Assembly (NCBI GenBank): GCA_015680905.1
Contig: CM027378.1
Coordinates: 101,887,501 to 101,951,500, forward strand
Source: Coptis chinensis
Taxonomy: Eukaryota; Streptophyta; Magnoliopsida; Ranunculales; Ranunculaceae
Reading direction: 5' to 3'
DNA: 64,000 nucleotides
Position numbers and translations under genes: made by a program. This document shows positions 23,175 through 35,206 of this stretch, piece after piece. The notes beneath the pieces were generated by a model, which was not told where the DNA came from, made no database searches, and was given only the letters and a program-made list of their open reading frames with translations. Numbering within the stretch: position 1 is the first letter of the stretch; every line of letters starts with the position of its first letter.

Positions 23175-23395
23175 CTCCTGTTTTTGTTCGTAAAAGTTGG
23201 TACTGTTTACTTGATGTGAAATTAAACCAAAAATATTGTTTATGCTCAAATTAATGTTCTTTTTATTTAAAAATCAATCATTTTCCAGGTCCACAAAGGC
23301 AGCTGTTACCTTAATCTCTTGATGGTGTTATTTTCCAAACAAACACACCAACAATACAAACATATAATTATCGGTTGCTTCTCCAAACCTCTAGT
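22423..23395. repeat. Imperfect ~0.5-kb tandem duplication
   Basis: The segment 22423-22909 is repeated at 22944-23395. Shared landmarks include GACACCAGAGTAGAAAGAGA (22441 and 22959) and GTCCACAAAGGCAGCTGTTA (22801 and 23289), so the offset is about 490-520 bp with internal indels. It overlaps the right hairpin end of the preceding inverted-repeat pair. No coding content is recognisable. Confidence 0.85.
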
Positions 23396-23896
23396 CATAA
23401 ATACATCCAAGAAGGCAAGAACAACAAAGAAAATGAAAAAAAGAAAGAAAGGCAATACATCGCCAACAAGGACTGCATACTTCAGTAATGAATTTCACTG
23501 ATTATTCACATCACAATCAACATAACGTATTTCAAGTTACTGACAAAATTAAAACAAAATAAGAAATAATACCAATATTTGGAGGTTATTATATTTCATA
23601 TTTAATAGAGGGCAGCTACATCTTGAGCTCTCGAGTCCATAGTGTGTATACCAAGAGCTAGATGATACCGGCTAGCTTGTATACCAAGTGGAAAATACAA
23701 CATAATAACATCATTTTAACTACTATTACAACATCTTCCTAGTACACATTCTCATATATCTATCCATTTAATCTTTCCTAGGGCCTACTAGAACTAATAT
23801 ATCTCTTATTTGTTCACCCTCCAGCGACTCATTAATTAACCTTAATTTTGACATCACCAACACCAACCAACAAGCTTCATTTCAATTATTAAGGTA

Positions 23897-24370
23897 TCAG
23901 TACCGAAACATGTCTGCAGAAGCCATGATAGGTTGTTGATTCATGTAGACAGAATTCCATGGGTTCATGTAGTTATTATCATTGATCATCATAGGATCTT
24001 CAGTCCCAAAACCACCACCAATATTATTTGCATCTAAATAATTGATGATCTCATCAAGTGATTGTAGCCTGTGGCTTAATTCCCCCATTTGAGCTCTCAG
24101 CACTGAGTTTTCAGACTCAATATTCAAGTATTGTTGAGTGGTGACATGCAAGTTTGTAACGATTTGGCTGTTCTCTTTCCTCAGTTGAGCAACTTGTGCC
24201 ATCAGATCATCCAAATGCTTCTGTTTTCGCATCCTTGATCGCCTTGCTGATTCACGATTCGACAGCATTCTCTTCTGTTTCCTTTGATTCATAAGTAGCT
24301 GAAGGTCTTCTTCAGAACCAGAGTTTTGAAGTTGAGTAGACCCTGAAGAAGTACCACTAGAAGATGCCAT
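23897..24370 (-). CDS. Group S1 bZIP transcription factor (bZIP11/ATB2-like)
   Basis: An intronless 157-residue protein, normal for S1 bZIPs. A Ser-rich N-terminus (MASSSGTSSGS) precedes the basic region at about 29-50 (RKQKRMLSNRESARRSRMRK, with the invariant N-x7-R) and a leucine zipper from about 54 to 110 (heptads through LDDLMAQVAQL, ENSVLRAQMGEL, HRLQSLDEI). The tail ends NQQPIMASADMFRY, as in bZIP11/2/44. These nuclear factors bind ACGT-core elements, heterodimerise with group C bZIPs, and tune amino-acid and sugar metabolism under low energy. The ATG at 24370 was chosen because S1 proteins start MxSSSG. The roughly 660-nt leader carries the sucrose-control uORF, so translation is expected to fall when sucrose is high. 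Which paralogue it is cannot be decided by eye. Confidence 0.95.
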   Translation of the reverse strand: MASSSGTSSGSTQLQNSGSEEDLQLLMNQRKQKRMLSNRESARRSRMRKQKHLDDLMAQVAQLRKENSQIVTNLHVTTQQYLNIESENSVLRAQMGELSHRLQSLDEIINYLDANNIGGGFGTEDPMMINDNNYMNPWNSVYMNQQPIMASADMFRY

Positions 24371-24582
24371 AGTATATTTACACAACCCAGAGATCAAAAA
24401 GCTTAGGGGAAAAAAACTTAGCTTTTCAGACTGATAGATTGAATTACACCACTATATATATGATAGAGAGAAACAGATAAATACTAGACCCAAGTAGTAC
24501 TTAGTATTTTAGCTGATTTGAATAGTAATGAATATATAGAATTAATATCTCTATACTATATAAAGTAGTGGGGGTTTATAGA

Positions 24583-24606
24583 TCAGATTTTTGAGAGGTT
24601 ATTCAT
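24583..24606 (-). CDS. Minimal uORF overlapping the stop of the SC-uORF
   Basis: A 7-codon ORF (MNNLSKI) has its ATG overlapping the SC-uORF stop codon (ATGA arrangement). It could catch ribosomes that terminate on the SC-uORF. No further ATG was seen between it and the main start at 24370. Confidence 0.45.
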   Translation of the reverse strand: MNNLSKI

Positions 24607-24728
24607 GAAAACACATAAAACCAGTAAAGGAATACAACAGAGAAAGACTGAACTAAATGGGTCCTGCGCCTAAGTGTGGAATTTATCATAAACCCTGAAA
24701 GAAGGACTTCACTTAAAACTGCAGACAT
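24603..24728 (-). CDS. Sucrose-control uORF (SC-peptide) in the bZIP leader
   Basis: A 41-codon upstream ORF sits 233 nt before the main ATG. It begins MSAVLSEVLLSGFMINST, has a central RRRTHLVQSFS and ends VVFLYWFYVFS followed directly by a stop. This is the conserved peptide uORF of S1 bZIPs (CPuORF group 1). In Arabidopsis bZIP11 its nascent peptide stalls the ribosome when sucrose is high and so represses the main ORF. The C-terminal YWFYVFS, the part critical for stalling, is intact. Strong amino-acid conservation suggests that the regulation operates here. It is too short for ordinary gene finders. Confidence 0.95.
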   Translation of the reverse strand: MSAVLSEVLLSGFMINSTLRRRTHLVQSFSVVFLYWFYVFS

Positions 24729-24762
24729 GAATCTCAAACATCAAGAACAATATGTTGAGCAT
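24709..24762 (-). CDS. Short uORF overlapping the start of the SC-uORF
   Basis: A 17-codon ORF starts at 24762 (a second in-frame ATG lies at 24741). It reads MLNILFLMFEIHVCSFK and stops at 24709-24711, overlapping the first 20 nt of the SC-uORF in another frame. An early overlapping uORF is also found in Arabidopsis bZIP11, where it can affect how many ribosomes start at the SC-uORF. The peptide shows no known motif. Confidence 0.6.
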   Translation of the reverse strand: MLNILFLMFEIHVCSFK

Positions 24763-25062
24763 CAAGAGAAATATGAAAAACCTTCTAAAGATATTGTAGC
24801 TTCCTAAAAAGGTCTATCAAAAGAGCCTTGTTTAAGAAAAGCAGAGTTTATGCACCACCCAGAAAATACTAAAAACACAACAAGACGCAGATCCAAGAAA
24901 GGAAATTTCAACTAGTGAAGACTCAACAAGAGAGGATGAAGAAACAGAACTTCTTTGCTAGAAGAAGAACTTAAGGGAACAGGAGAAACCAAAGAGAAGT
25001 ATAGCTAAAAGAAGAGAAGAGAAGAGAAGTGGAAGGGCTTTGAAGAGTGTAGGATGAAGGGA

Positions 25063-25068
25063 TTTATA
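25063..25068 (-). promoter_or_regulatory. Probable TATA box of the bZIP gene
   Basis: On the minus strand the sequence reads TCTATAAATCC, then a CT-rich stretch (CTTCTCTTCTCTTCT) typical of a plant 5' leader. Transcription would start near 25030, giving a leader of about 660 nt, similar to other S1 bZIP leaders. Confidence 0.6.
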
Positions 25069-25099
25069 GAACCAAAAAGGTATAACAGATAGATTAAAA

Positions 25100-27324
25100 A
25101 ATTAAAAAATTAAAAAAAAATGGACATGAAAATTAGAAAAGAAATAAAAAATGATTAAAAGAAGAGAGCTTTGGAATCTCCTCATAAAGTTGTTGAAGGA
25201 GGTGATGAAGCATGTGGGGTGGAAATGAATCAAATTTTCACATCCGTCCAACTCCAGCTGGTTGAGCAAAGTCAGCAAACTGTACAAACAAAACATATTA
25301 CCGCATTAAGTCAGAAAATCTTTCCCAGATATTTACCTCTCTTTCACCGCCCTTTCAGAGTTGCAGTACGTAGTGCAGTACTAGAGTTTTATGTCGACTG
25401 AGGCTTGACACAAATGTTTCCAACAACACTCCACCCATAGTATTGGTTTTTACTATGTCACGCGCTCATCATACGCCACTTGCAAGTTTCTAATGATGTA
25501 ACAGGTTGAGGATTTTACGAAAATCAACAATAAAATTGTGTTTGGCATTTGTTGAAATTCGTGCGACATGGCTTGACACAAATGTTCGAAAGCTGGCATT
25601 GAATGGACTTTTTATACGTTAAGTCCTACGACATTGAGACCATCCACCCTAAAAACATAACAACTTGAATCGCATAGTAGTAAGTGAAGGTTGGAGGTGG
25701 ACGCATTTGTGTAAACCTGGTTGCAAACTAGAACTCTCCTCTTTACAGTTTCTGTTGTTTTACTGTTAGAGAACTCTTACTGTTGGCTGCCAGTGCGTGT
25801 GACTTCGACAGCAACATGGAATCTAAGGATGGCGGTGGTATATAATTTTCAGGTTAGGGAGTTTTTGGTGATTTTGATGATGAGGTAGTTTAGTAGTTGG
25901 AGTTGGAGTAGGAGAAAAGAGAAAAAACCGGAAAAAAGCCAAAAGTTGTCAATTCAATTTTAGGAGATGTTCTGATTTTTTCTTGCAGTTGCCGATTGTT
26001 CATACTGAAGAATGTAGATACGGTAATTTGTTTATTTTTATTACTTTTTTCTTTTCTTTTTATAAAGATTGTGTTACACTCTTGGATAATCCTTTTGCTT
26101 TGAAGATTTAGTACGATCTCAACCGTACGAAACTGCTGCAGATGTGGGTCTTTTAAAATATCCAAATTTTCCTTCTGAATAATATTCATTTCAGGTAATC
26201 ATGTTAGGCTGTCTCATTAATTAACGTTGGGCCTATGCTTGCAGTAATGCAGCACCGTGCAAATCAACAGATTGATATAGCAAAATATTAACTTTCCTGT
26301 AATCCTTTGCCAACAAAAGTAATGTAAAAAGCGTAGTGCACTGTGCACGCACCGGGATGAATCATGAATGGCTGAACGCAATCAAGATTTGCATCACTCT
26401 TTGCTGTGGAATGTCAATAAAAATATGATTAATCTTGATTCTTGAAGACATTATGCGAGCTCTAGCACTGAGGACACTTACAAAACTAGAGAACTCTGCA
26501 AATTGAAAAAAGAAGATGAATATATAAAGAAAGAGGTGAACCTCAAGTCCTCAAAGATCCCAGGCTGGTTAACAAGTTGGCTTTTCTATAAGATTTCTAC
26601 GACACTTGTTAAATTTGTATTTCATACTAATCCAACACTTACGAATTACGATCAAAAGAATTTATGGTCACATTTTAGACGTAAATTCGTGAAACGTACT
26701 CTGTGTAGGGATCTCAAATTCTCGATGTCGATTGATACTAAATTACTAACGTAGCAGTAGTCCAATTCCTTCCCTTTATCGTTTTGAGTTTGTTGAGGAG
26801 ATAACAAAGAATACATTCAATGGTCTCCACCAACCCGATCAAATATTCTTAATGTGATATCTTTAGATTTGGGTAATCTCCATTAACAATGGTCATTACT
26901 TACTTTGAACACCTTTTTCATTGAATGGACACTATTTATTGATTGAGTAATAGAGAAATATAAAGGAAATATTATACATGAAGATAGTAGGTTCTAGCTT
27001 GGGCATTTTAAAAGAGTAAAATGGCATAAGAACATCAGTGGCTTTCAATCTTATTTCTTTTCAATTTTAAGTTGAATACTCGAATGCAAGTACAGTGAAC
27101 ATGTTCTAAAAGCACTGCTTAATAAATTGACCTGAAACCATGGCAATTGACAAGCAGGCATAATTCTCCTTGCCTCCTTACATGGTATCATGGTCGGATC
27201 TAAAAGCCGTATGCAATCAATCAATCATATATTGTAAACATGAGTTGCAACTTTCCCACAAAACCCATCCCTTCCCCAACCCCATGCCAATGATGCCATA
27301 TCTTCACCACACAACTGCTTTTTG
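25100..27324. other. Intergenic: bZIP upstream region to retrotransposon insertion
   Basis: AT-rich DNA without a recognisable gene, RNA or complete transposon. Part of it presumably serves as the bZIP promoter. The retrotransposon target site lies at its right end: CAATG at 27325-27329. Confidence 0.5.
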
Positions 27325-27329
27325 CAATG

Positions 27330-27470
27330 TGTAAATGTGTGATTGAGCTTTCCCTTACAAACAGTCGATGGGAGACTGGAATAGGTTTTTGGATGGACCG
27401 AGTTCGTCTTGAGAGCGAACTGCCTACGTATCTTACTCTAGGTTCTTGTGGGGAGAGTAGAATCAGGTCT
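27330..27470 (-). repeat. 3' LTR of the Tat-like element, truncated to 141 bp
   Basis: It matches 51542-51682 with two G/A differences and then stops. The remaining 390 bp of LTR, including U3 and the polypurine tract, are missing. The breakpoint is followed by a 24-bp copy of LTR sequence (27467-27490 repeats 27406-27429) before unrelated internal sequence begins at TTTTCGGGATG. This looks like a deletion with template-switch filler. Confidence 0.85.
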
Positions 27471-29844
27471 TGAGAGCGAACTGCCTACGTTTTTTCGGGA
27501 TGTGAAAAGACAGGATAGTTGGTTGGAAGTCGTGGGCAACTAGGGCTGGGGTGTAATCATGATGCCTTGGAAACTGGAGGGGCGGTTGCTCAAAAATTTC
27601 GCTTGCTCTTTTGAAACTTCATTTGGCTGCTTCGTCTGGTAGACACTACTTCATTACCGCATCATCCTTCAAGTTAGTTCTCTGCCATTGTTGAACCTCT
27701 GCTTTTTGTTTCGTGCTTAGCCTCTGTTCTAGAGTTGTTAGGATACCCTGTTAGTTACTTAGTAGCTAGACCTGTTATGGTTAGAAGAAAAATGTCTGAC
27801 TCCGATGACACTCGATCTAATGAGGTCCGTGAAGTTTCTCTTGGTTGGGATGACGAAGATGATGAGAAAGATGAGTCTGTGTGTGGGGTGGTTGAGGGTG
27901 ATGATGAAGATGAGGCGGTTGAGAGGGGCTAGTAGTGAGGAAGATGCGGCTCGATCTGCGTCTGTAGCTGCTGACGCTAGCACTTCAGGTCGCTGTGAGA
28001 GGTCGTCTTCGAGCGGGCTGCCTCCTAGGGCTATGGACAGACATGCTTTGAGGGTGTTCCCATATCTGAGAGAGAAATATGGGATAACCGTAAGCGGTCT
28101 GGAGATCCATGAGCCTGACCAGAACGCTCTGGTTTATAGTGATAGGTACACCCCACCAAATCATGGGGTGATCATCATCGGGGCAGGTGAGGCCCATGAT
28201 GATACCGCTCTCCAAGCCGGTTTGTGAGTTCCCCGAACCGCCGGGGCAAAGGCGCTGTTGTTCTTTTGGGTAAACACGTGGCGATTGTTTAAGGTTTTGA
28301 CCTATTGAACGCCACGGAAAGTACCGAATCGAGGTCGCCGATGTTATCGAAAGCACTACCTCGTAAAAGCGATCTAGGTCGTTGAACTTTAGCTTGCAAA
28401 CTCGAAGCTCTGTTGTCGGCGTTACGGATGGTAAAGAGTAACGAAGTCGTGGGACAAACGACCACGCTCCTTGTAGGAAGCTACCGTGCTAGCGGTTCGG
28501 TAATGGACAATAAAATATGCGACTTTATTGGTGGGTACCAAAGTCGTTGTCGATGATATAAAATTTGCTTTGGTTGAACTTATAATCAAACCGTTGTCTT
28601 GTTGTCTATCACGGATATCCCACTTGGAAAGGGGTCGGTTTCCACAGGTGATAGAGAAGTTCGTTAGGCCGACGCTGAAGCCGAGAAACAAGCAAAGCTA
28701 CCGAAGTTGCCCATTTCTTTGAATAAGCCTTGAGGAGGACCGCAATTAGGGAAAAAGGCAAGTGCAAAAGGCTAGAGCTTCGGGGTAAGGTGAAATGGAA
28801 TACGTCGAAGAAACCTATGATGGAGAAGCGTAGGAGTGATCTGGTTATGAGGGAAGACAGGCATCGAGGCCGTCTTGCCGGGTGAAGCGACCACCCGGAG
28901 GTGCCGGGGCCTCTGGTCCGAGTGGGGAAGAAGAGCCGAGGAGGGCGCCCATTCGATGTGGATGACGTTCTCTTGAAGTCCCGAGTCTCGACCGCTGAAG
29001 GTTCGCGGGGGTGGTGGGCGGTGAAGTGGTGAAGTCTGGCGGGGAAGGGCGAGCTTTACAACTCGAGAGCGAGATCGATGCCCAACTTCAGTGTCCTAGG
29101 TGAGGACACCCCGGAGGTCGCTCAACCTAGGGTTGTTGGAGATCCCTCTGGCAAGATGAAGGGAAAGGTTGGTCGCGAGAGATCGGTAAGGGGCACTCCA
29201 AGATCGAAAAGACGAAGCCGAGCCAACAACCTGATGTACATCGACGAGGTAACTGGGAAGAAGCGCTATGTGAGGTGGTCGGACTGCAGCTACAAGTCCG
29301 CACCCATAACTACTTGTTTGCTGGAAGGTATGTCCCTGGACGGTGATAGGAAGGACTTAGATGCCAAAGAGCTGGAGTTGAATCTGAGGGGGATGGATAA
29401 GGCGATGTGTCTGGTAAGTCACCTTCGCGCTCAACTTGACTGTGTTATCGTGTTACATGATGTTGTTTGATAATAATGTGATATGTTGTGCGAGTTGTCA
29501 CAATTGATCGCTGGGTACCGTACCGAAGACGGCCCTTGCGATCGCCGACTGGAGAAGGCGGAGGTTGAGTCGCTGAGGGACGAGTTGTCGAATCTGCGGG
29601 TTGTGCAACAGGCTGAGAAGACAGAACTGGATGCGCTGAGGCCCAAGCTCACTGCCCTGACTCTAGAGAAGACCGTTGCAGTGCATGAGTCGATCGCGCT
29701 GAAGCATGAGGTGGAGGCGTTGAGGGGCCAGCTAGTCGCGGCGAACACCTATGCTAAACGATGTAAGACTTTCACCCTGCAAGCGAAAGAGGCCTATCTC
29801 ACCATCCGTGCTGAGGTGGAGGAACTGGAGAAAAAGCTAAACGA

Positions 29845-31430
29845 TGATAAGAGCCCAAAACTGTAGTTTTAACCCTGTAACAGACATACTTTTAGACCAA
29901 TTATGTGAATAATAATTAAGAGTTAACACTGATTACGTGTTTTTATGCATTTCAGGCTTCAAAGTCCATTATGTGCAGAAATGTGCCACTTTAGCGAGAT
30001 AAAGGAGCAAAGGTCGGTTACTAAGGAGTTCCGTGATTAAAGGCCAAGATTCAAGAAGACAAAGCCTTTCTAAAGCCCGGTCAAAAGTTGAAAAGTCGAC
30101 GCGGGCAGAAACAGCACACAAAGTCAGCAGAACTTCCGAAGGCCATATCTTTGGACTCAGACCTCGGAATGGGGCCTACCTTATGTCCAAACAACCGGCT
30201 CGGAAAGAGCTTTCCAATGGTCTAAGCCGTGATCCAATCAGAGGAGCAAAAGTGGACGAAAAGTCTGTTGAAGCCAACTGCAGTTGAAGAGGCCTTTTTA
30301 GACTGAAAGAATTGGGTTTTGGGCCTGATTCTCTGGCCCAAAATATGGCTCCAAGCCCATGCACGATTTTTGGATCTGAAAGTATAAAAACAAAAGCTTA
30401 AGAGTTATTAGAATAGTAGATTTTTTGGTAGAGAATGGTAGATTTTTTGGTAGAGAATGGTAGATTTTTTTGGTAGAGAATAGTAGATTTTTAGGTTAGA
30501 AAATAAAGGAGCTTAGAATAGAAAGTAGCCATTAGAATAGCTTCTAGATCTAGATTTAATTGTTTTAATTAAGTTAATTTCAAATCTAATTCTTGTTTTA
30601 GATTAAACTATTAGAATCATTACTCTTAATTAGTTTGATTAATAAAATAGCTAGTTGTTAAATTTCGATTCTTGTCATTTACATTTGTGTTAGATCTGAT
30701 TCATTTATTACTTGTTATTCAATTCTTAGTTATTAATTAGATTTTAATTATTGTTTAATTTAGATTAGTAAATTTCAATTCTTTATATCATGTTTAGTTT
30801 AAATTTAATCGGAAATGATTGCGTAATGATTCTCGGCTAAACCTCCATTAGAGGGGTTGAGAAGCCTTGATGAAAGCTTGATTTCGACTATCGTAGAATC
30901 GTCATAATTTCCTTTCCACTCTAGAAACGATTAGTTCACCATGAGAATGGGTTTAATCGTTCACATGCTAGTTATGAATTGGTAGGAATGCCATGTGTAA
31001 TTAGGGATTATGAAGAACCAATTGTTCTGCGAAGCAGTTCAATTCGGATTACAACGATTCATCGTTAATAGGATTAAGTCGAGTTGAGGTGGAATCAATC
31101 CCCTCTAACTCCTTATCATAGAATCAACGTAACATTCCTTTAGTTGTTCTGATAGTTGACTAGTGCATCTTGTGGGTAGTTGCATCGTAGTTTAGTTGCC
31201 TTTTCGTAAATCTCTCATTAGACTTTAGAGTTATAATACTTATACTTAGAGAAGATTAACATGGGGAAGGACTAGGAGTGGAACGAATCACTCTACTCCA
31301 CTATATCTCATAGGATTGAGAGTAGAATTCTTTGATAAAATAGGCACGTAAAATATCGTTTAGTTTTACTTACGTTTAGAGTTTCATCGCTTTATTTCGT
31401 AGGTAAACTATTCAAATTTTACGTTTATCA
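29845..31430 (+). repeat. 5' LTR of the nested element
   Basis: A 1586-bp LTR, closely similar to the right copy, with scattered substitutions and small indels. It contains four copies of a short GTAGATTTTTTGGTAGAGAA repeat (about 30416-30497). An 84-codon open frame (30033-30287) is shared by both LTRs and has no recognisable domain. Confidence 0.9.
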
Positions 31431-31970
31431 AATGACGCCGCCATCTTAGTTTCACTTTCGCATTGTTTTCATAGTGTAAGTACTTTTTTTTAAACTCCCA
31501 TTAAACCCACCCACCCTTGTTTGATTCATACTGTGGTTTTCCGATTGAGCGTTGAAAAGTTCTGAAAAATACACCGAAGCGACGATCAAGGCTTATAAGG
31601 AAGCGCACTGCTACTATACCGGAACTTCGAAGCGACCCGCCCCATGTGAGTCGCGACCGCCCTAAAACACTGTAATTTGAAAATTACACGAGAGCGATCA
31701 CGCTTCTATGAAGCGCGCGCACAGCCCTTTTTAATTTTTCCGGAATTCTACAGTTTTGACTCGAACTTTGATTTTTCAAAATTTTCAATGTCCTAACTTG
31801 TTATACACACTGAACACGCGTAAACAAGACGCTATTCATAAAAGCGAAGCAAGGACGCTTGTCGGTATTCCTTTCTTCCGCACCTCGCATCTCCTGTTAG
31901 AGGTTTATACTAGTATATCAGAATTGTTTGGAGTGTTGATGTGTTTAGCTAAATTTGGTTTTAGCCTTGT

Positions 31971-33429
31971 ATGATATTAAGGTCTGGCCGAACAAAAACA
32001 CCGAACGTAATTACACAACAACGTCAACAAACAAGTCTATCTAGTATACCACCCACTACACCTCTAGCTACTATTTCACACACATCACCTGACACAATGC
32101 CCGACGAAGAAGAGACTCATCTCTCTGACTTCTACAAAGCTTTGAGCGATAGCCCCAAATCTTGCATCGTTCTAGCAGACCCGATGGGGATTTCGAATTC
32201 CCCAAATATTTTTAATTTGTTATCCGTTTTTCATGGATTAGACCATGAAAAACCTTATCGGCTATTACGCGTAGGATTTAACAAGTCCTAACAACATTCC
32301 ACCATCCTACGGTTGGTATGGAACAAATTAAACTCGTGGTATTCCCTTTCACCTTAGCCGATAAAGCTGCTTGGTTAACCGCCCAAACGCCTAATTCTCA
32401 GGACTCGTGGGCTAAACTTGTTCAAATTTGTTTATGGAACATTTTACCCACCCCTAAAAGACGGATGAGATGCTTTCCAAGATTCATTTCTTTCGACAAA
32501 ATCCTCATGAATCATTTTCGAGGGTTGGAATCGCTTTCACCGATCTCCTTATAGAGTGTCCATATCATAATTTAGCGAAAGACACGTTAGTTCGTGCCTT
32601 TTTCAAAGGACTTCTACACCACCATAAAGAAGTCCTGGAACATAATGAATGGGGTAGTTTCTTAAGCAAAGGAGCCTCGGAGGCTTATAAATTTTAGAGG
32701 ATCAAACTAAGCTTAAATAACAACTGGGGTAGTGATGATATCCACCGCCCGCTAGTTCATCAAATACGATTAAGGCGCCGGTATGTTTTGAAATTAAACA
32801 CGATGCCGAGCTTAAAACTCTAATCGAATCACTCACTAAAAGGTAGAGGCCATTTCGTTCAACAAAAGCCTATCCCCGTCATGAATGTAAATTCAAATTC
32901 ATGTAGTTTCTGTTGAGCCCCGAGCATCCCGACTCCAATCGTCTATATAGCCTATGAACAGGCTTGTTCCATTAATAGTGAACCTAACGCCCTTGGAGAC
33001 AAAATCCCAACTTCGGTTGGAGAAATAACCAACACGCCACACCTCCGTGGTACAATAATCAATATGTTAGGCCAACACAAAGTTTTAACCAAGCTCCACC
33101 ACGACAAGGACGGTCGGGGTAATTTTAATAATTATAACAACCAAGTGCAACCTCGACAAGGTCAAGCACAAGGTCAAGGTAGTTATAATAATTATAATGC
33201 TAATAGAGTTATCGTTCCCAGAAATAATAACTATCAAAATCCACCCATAAATAATTCACGTGAAATAGTTCCAAATACACCACCCGTGACTACTACACCC
33301 ACACAACCGGATCGTCTTGACACCTTCATACAAGTGAGCCAAAAAAACTTTTCCAAACCATGGCTCAATCTAACCAACAAATTTCTACAATCCGTTAATA
33401 ATTTAACCCAACAAATTGGCTCAAGATAA
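31971..33429 (+). pseudogene. Athila-like gag of the nested element
   Basis: A start MILRSGRTKTPN leads to NIFNLLSVFHGLDHEKPYR (32199-32270), MEQIKLVVFPFTLADKAAWL (32318-32380), and RVGIAFTDLLIECPYHNL, AFFKGLLHHHKEVL and SKGASEAY (32520-32695). These align in order with the plant retrotransposon gag domain. Downstream is an Asn/Gln-rich stretch (33120-33250) resembling the gag linker. At least two frame changes (near 32290 and 32500) and a stop at 32695 break it. Confidence 0.7.
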
Positions 33430-34039
33430 AGCCCAAACCAAAGGTGTGTTGCCGGATCACGCAATACCTAATCCTAAAATAACAAACACACTTTGAGGTA
33501 ACCGATAATACTAGTAATGAATATGACAATGTAGGTGAGCTAAAGGCCATCACCACTCTCCGCTTCGGGCAGAGTGGTTGATAACAAAGTAACTATGCCT
33601 ATAGTTATCCCACCAAGAGTAACTACACACCGCTATTTTACTAGATAATCAAAATAGAAACCAAGAGTCTACCACCGTAGAGGTACCGGTTACAACACAA
33701 CCTAAGAAACGAGAAAACCACGGTTAAACATCCGGTGATACCATTGCTAAATATAAAACGAAACCGCCGTTTCCATAAAAATTAGCCGTGTTAACTAGGG
33801 ATACAAATTATGAGGAGATTAGGGATGTTTTCAAGAATCTAACTATAAACCTTCCCTTCCTCGAAGCTATAAAAAGCTACCACACCATGCTAAGTTTCTT
33901 AAGGAATTGTGTACTACTAGGCGTAAGACCAATATACCAAAAGACGCTTTTTAATGAACAATTCCCAACTCTATCCGAACATAATGGAATTGTTAAGTAC
34001 AAGGACCACGGTCGATCCCTACCGCATAATGCACCTTAG

Positions 34040-34300
34040 GAGATTATTATCACGACGAATCGCGTTATTAGACTTGGGGGCTAGTGTTAACTTACTCCCG
34101 CTTTTATTTGTATAAACAAATAGGTCTAGACGAGATGCAACCCACTAAAATGACGTTGCAATTAGTCGATCGGTCTATTAAGTATCCTAAAGGTGTCGTC
34201 GAAAATGTTCCGTAAAAGTTCGGGATTTTTTTATCCGGCTGATTTTGTCATCCCTCGACCGAAGTCGTTAACGACTCTGTCCCGATCATCTTAGGGCGCG
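34040..34300 (+). pseudogene. Aspartic protease remnant of the nested element
   Basis: ALLDLGASVNLLPL (about 34063-34105) carries the D-L-G-A active-site variant usual in Athila proteases. After a frameshift come MTLQLVDRSIKYPKGVVENV and VPIILGRA. This is the expected protease order, broken by frameshifts and a stop. Confidence 0.7.
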
Positions 34301-34498
34301 CCCTTTCCTCGGCAACCGCCAATGCGCGCTCATTAATTGCGCGATGGTTCAATGTCCATGTCTTTTGGCCATCTTGTCATTTGAAGTCAATGTTTTTAAA
34401 ACAAAGACACGGTTACCCGATTAGCCTATGGATGGAGAGGTAAACATGATCGAGAGCTTTGCTCGAGATTATTTCAACAACACGTTCCCTGATATCAT

Positions 34499-35206
34499 AT
34501 GCCCAAATTTCTTTCCTTTGGAAGTTCAGACTCCAACATTTCCATTCCTACACTAGTCGATACACATATTACGGATGAGGATGAGATAGATGACTTTCTC
34601 AAAGATGTAGAGGACTATCATAGTAACGACGATATGACCAATCTAGATGAGTTTCTTAGAGCAGGTGATAATTCACCCTATCAAGAACTACTTTCCATAA
34701 CATCCACCTCGACTTCCCTCCTTCCACCCTTTCAAAGGAATCTCGAGTTTGCACTCGATTCTTTTGTTTCTTCGGTGCTTCATAAGTTTTTAAATCCACC
34801 TAGTAAACAAATACTTCAGAAGACAAAAGCGTTTGACACCTTCATTTTCAGACTTGAGACAGTCCCTACCTACACTATGAATGAGTTTTGTGCTAAACCC
34901 ACATCCTCATTTTTTACATGCTTTCCTTCTACAACTTATCCATATCCACCATATTCTCCACAACCATTCACTCTTCCACACTTATTCACTAGAACAACCA
35001 CTCATTCAAAAATGAAAAAGAAGGTGCATGCTAGGTTACATAATAAGGTTATCCGATTTCGCTTTCATTTTACTAGATTGCGTCATAGGAAATCTTGGTG
35101 CTTGATTGTGTTTGGATATGTTTTCTGTGATATTTATTTATGGAATGATCCACAACTATTTCGGTTGTTGATATATGATAAACTGCATGTTCATACATAT
35201 GTTTAG
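34499..35206 (+). other. Open frame of 235 codons in the nested element, unrecognised
   Basis: It begins MPKFLSFGSSDSNISIPTLV, is acidic and Ser/Thr-rich for the first 80 residues, then hydrophobic or aromatic with FFTCFPSTTYPYPPYSP. It lies where the linker between protease and RT would be, but no RT motif (such as YIDD) follows. It may be a real open part of the internal region or chance; no family was recognised. Confidence 0.35.

Noticed and set aside
25171..25401. 76-codon plus-strand frame upstream of the bZIP gene
   Set aside because: No domain or splice partner; it lies in the putative promoter region of the minus-strand bZIP.
30033..30287. 84-codon open frame repeated in both LTRs of the nested element (also 41169-41423)
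   Set aside because: Both copies are LTR sequence and are open because the LTRs are similar. There is no domain, and the frame is not placed like a known LTR gene.
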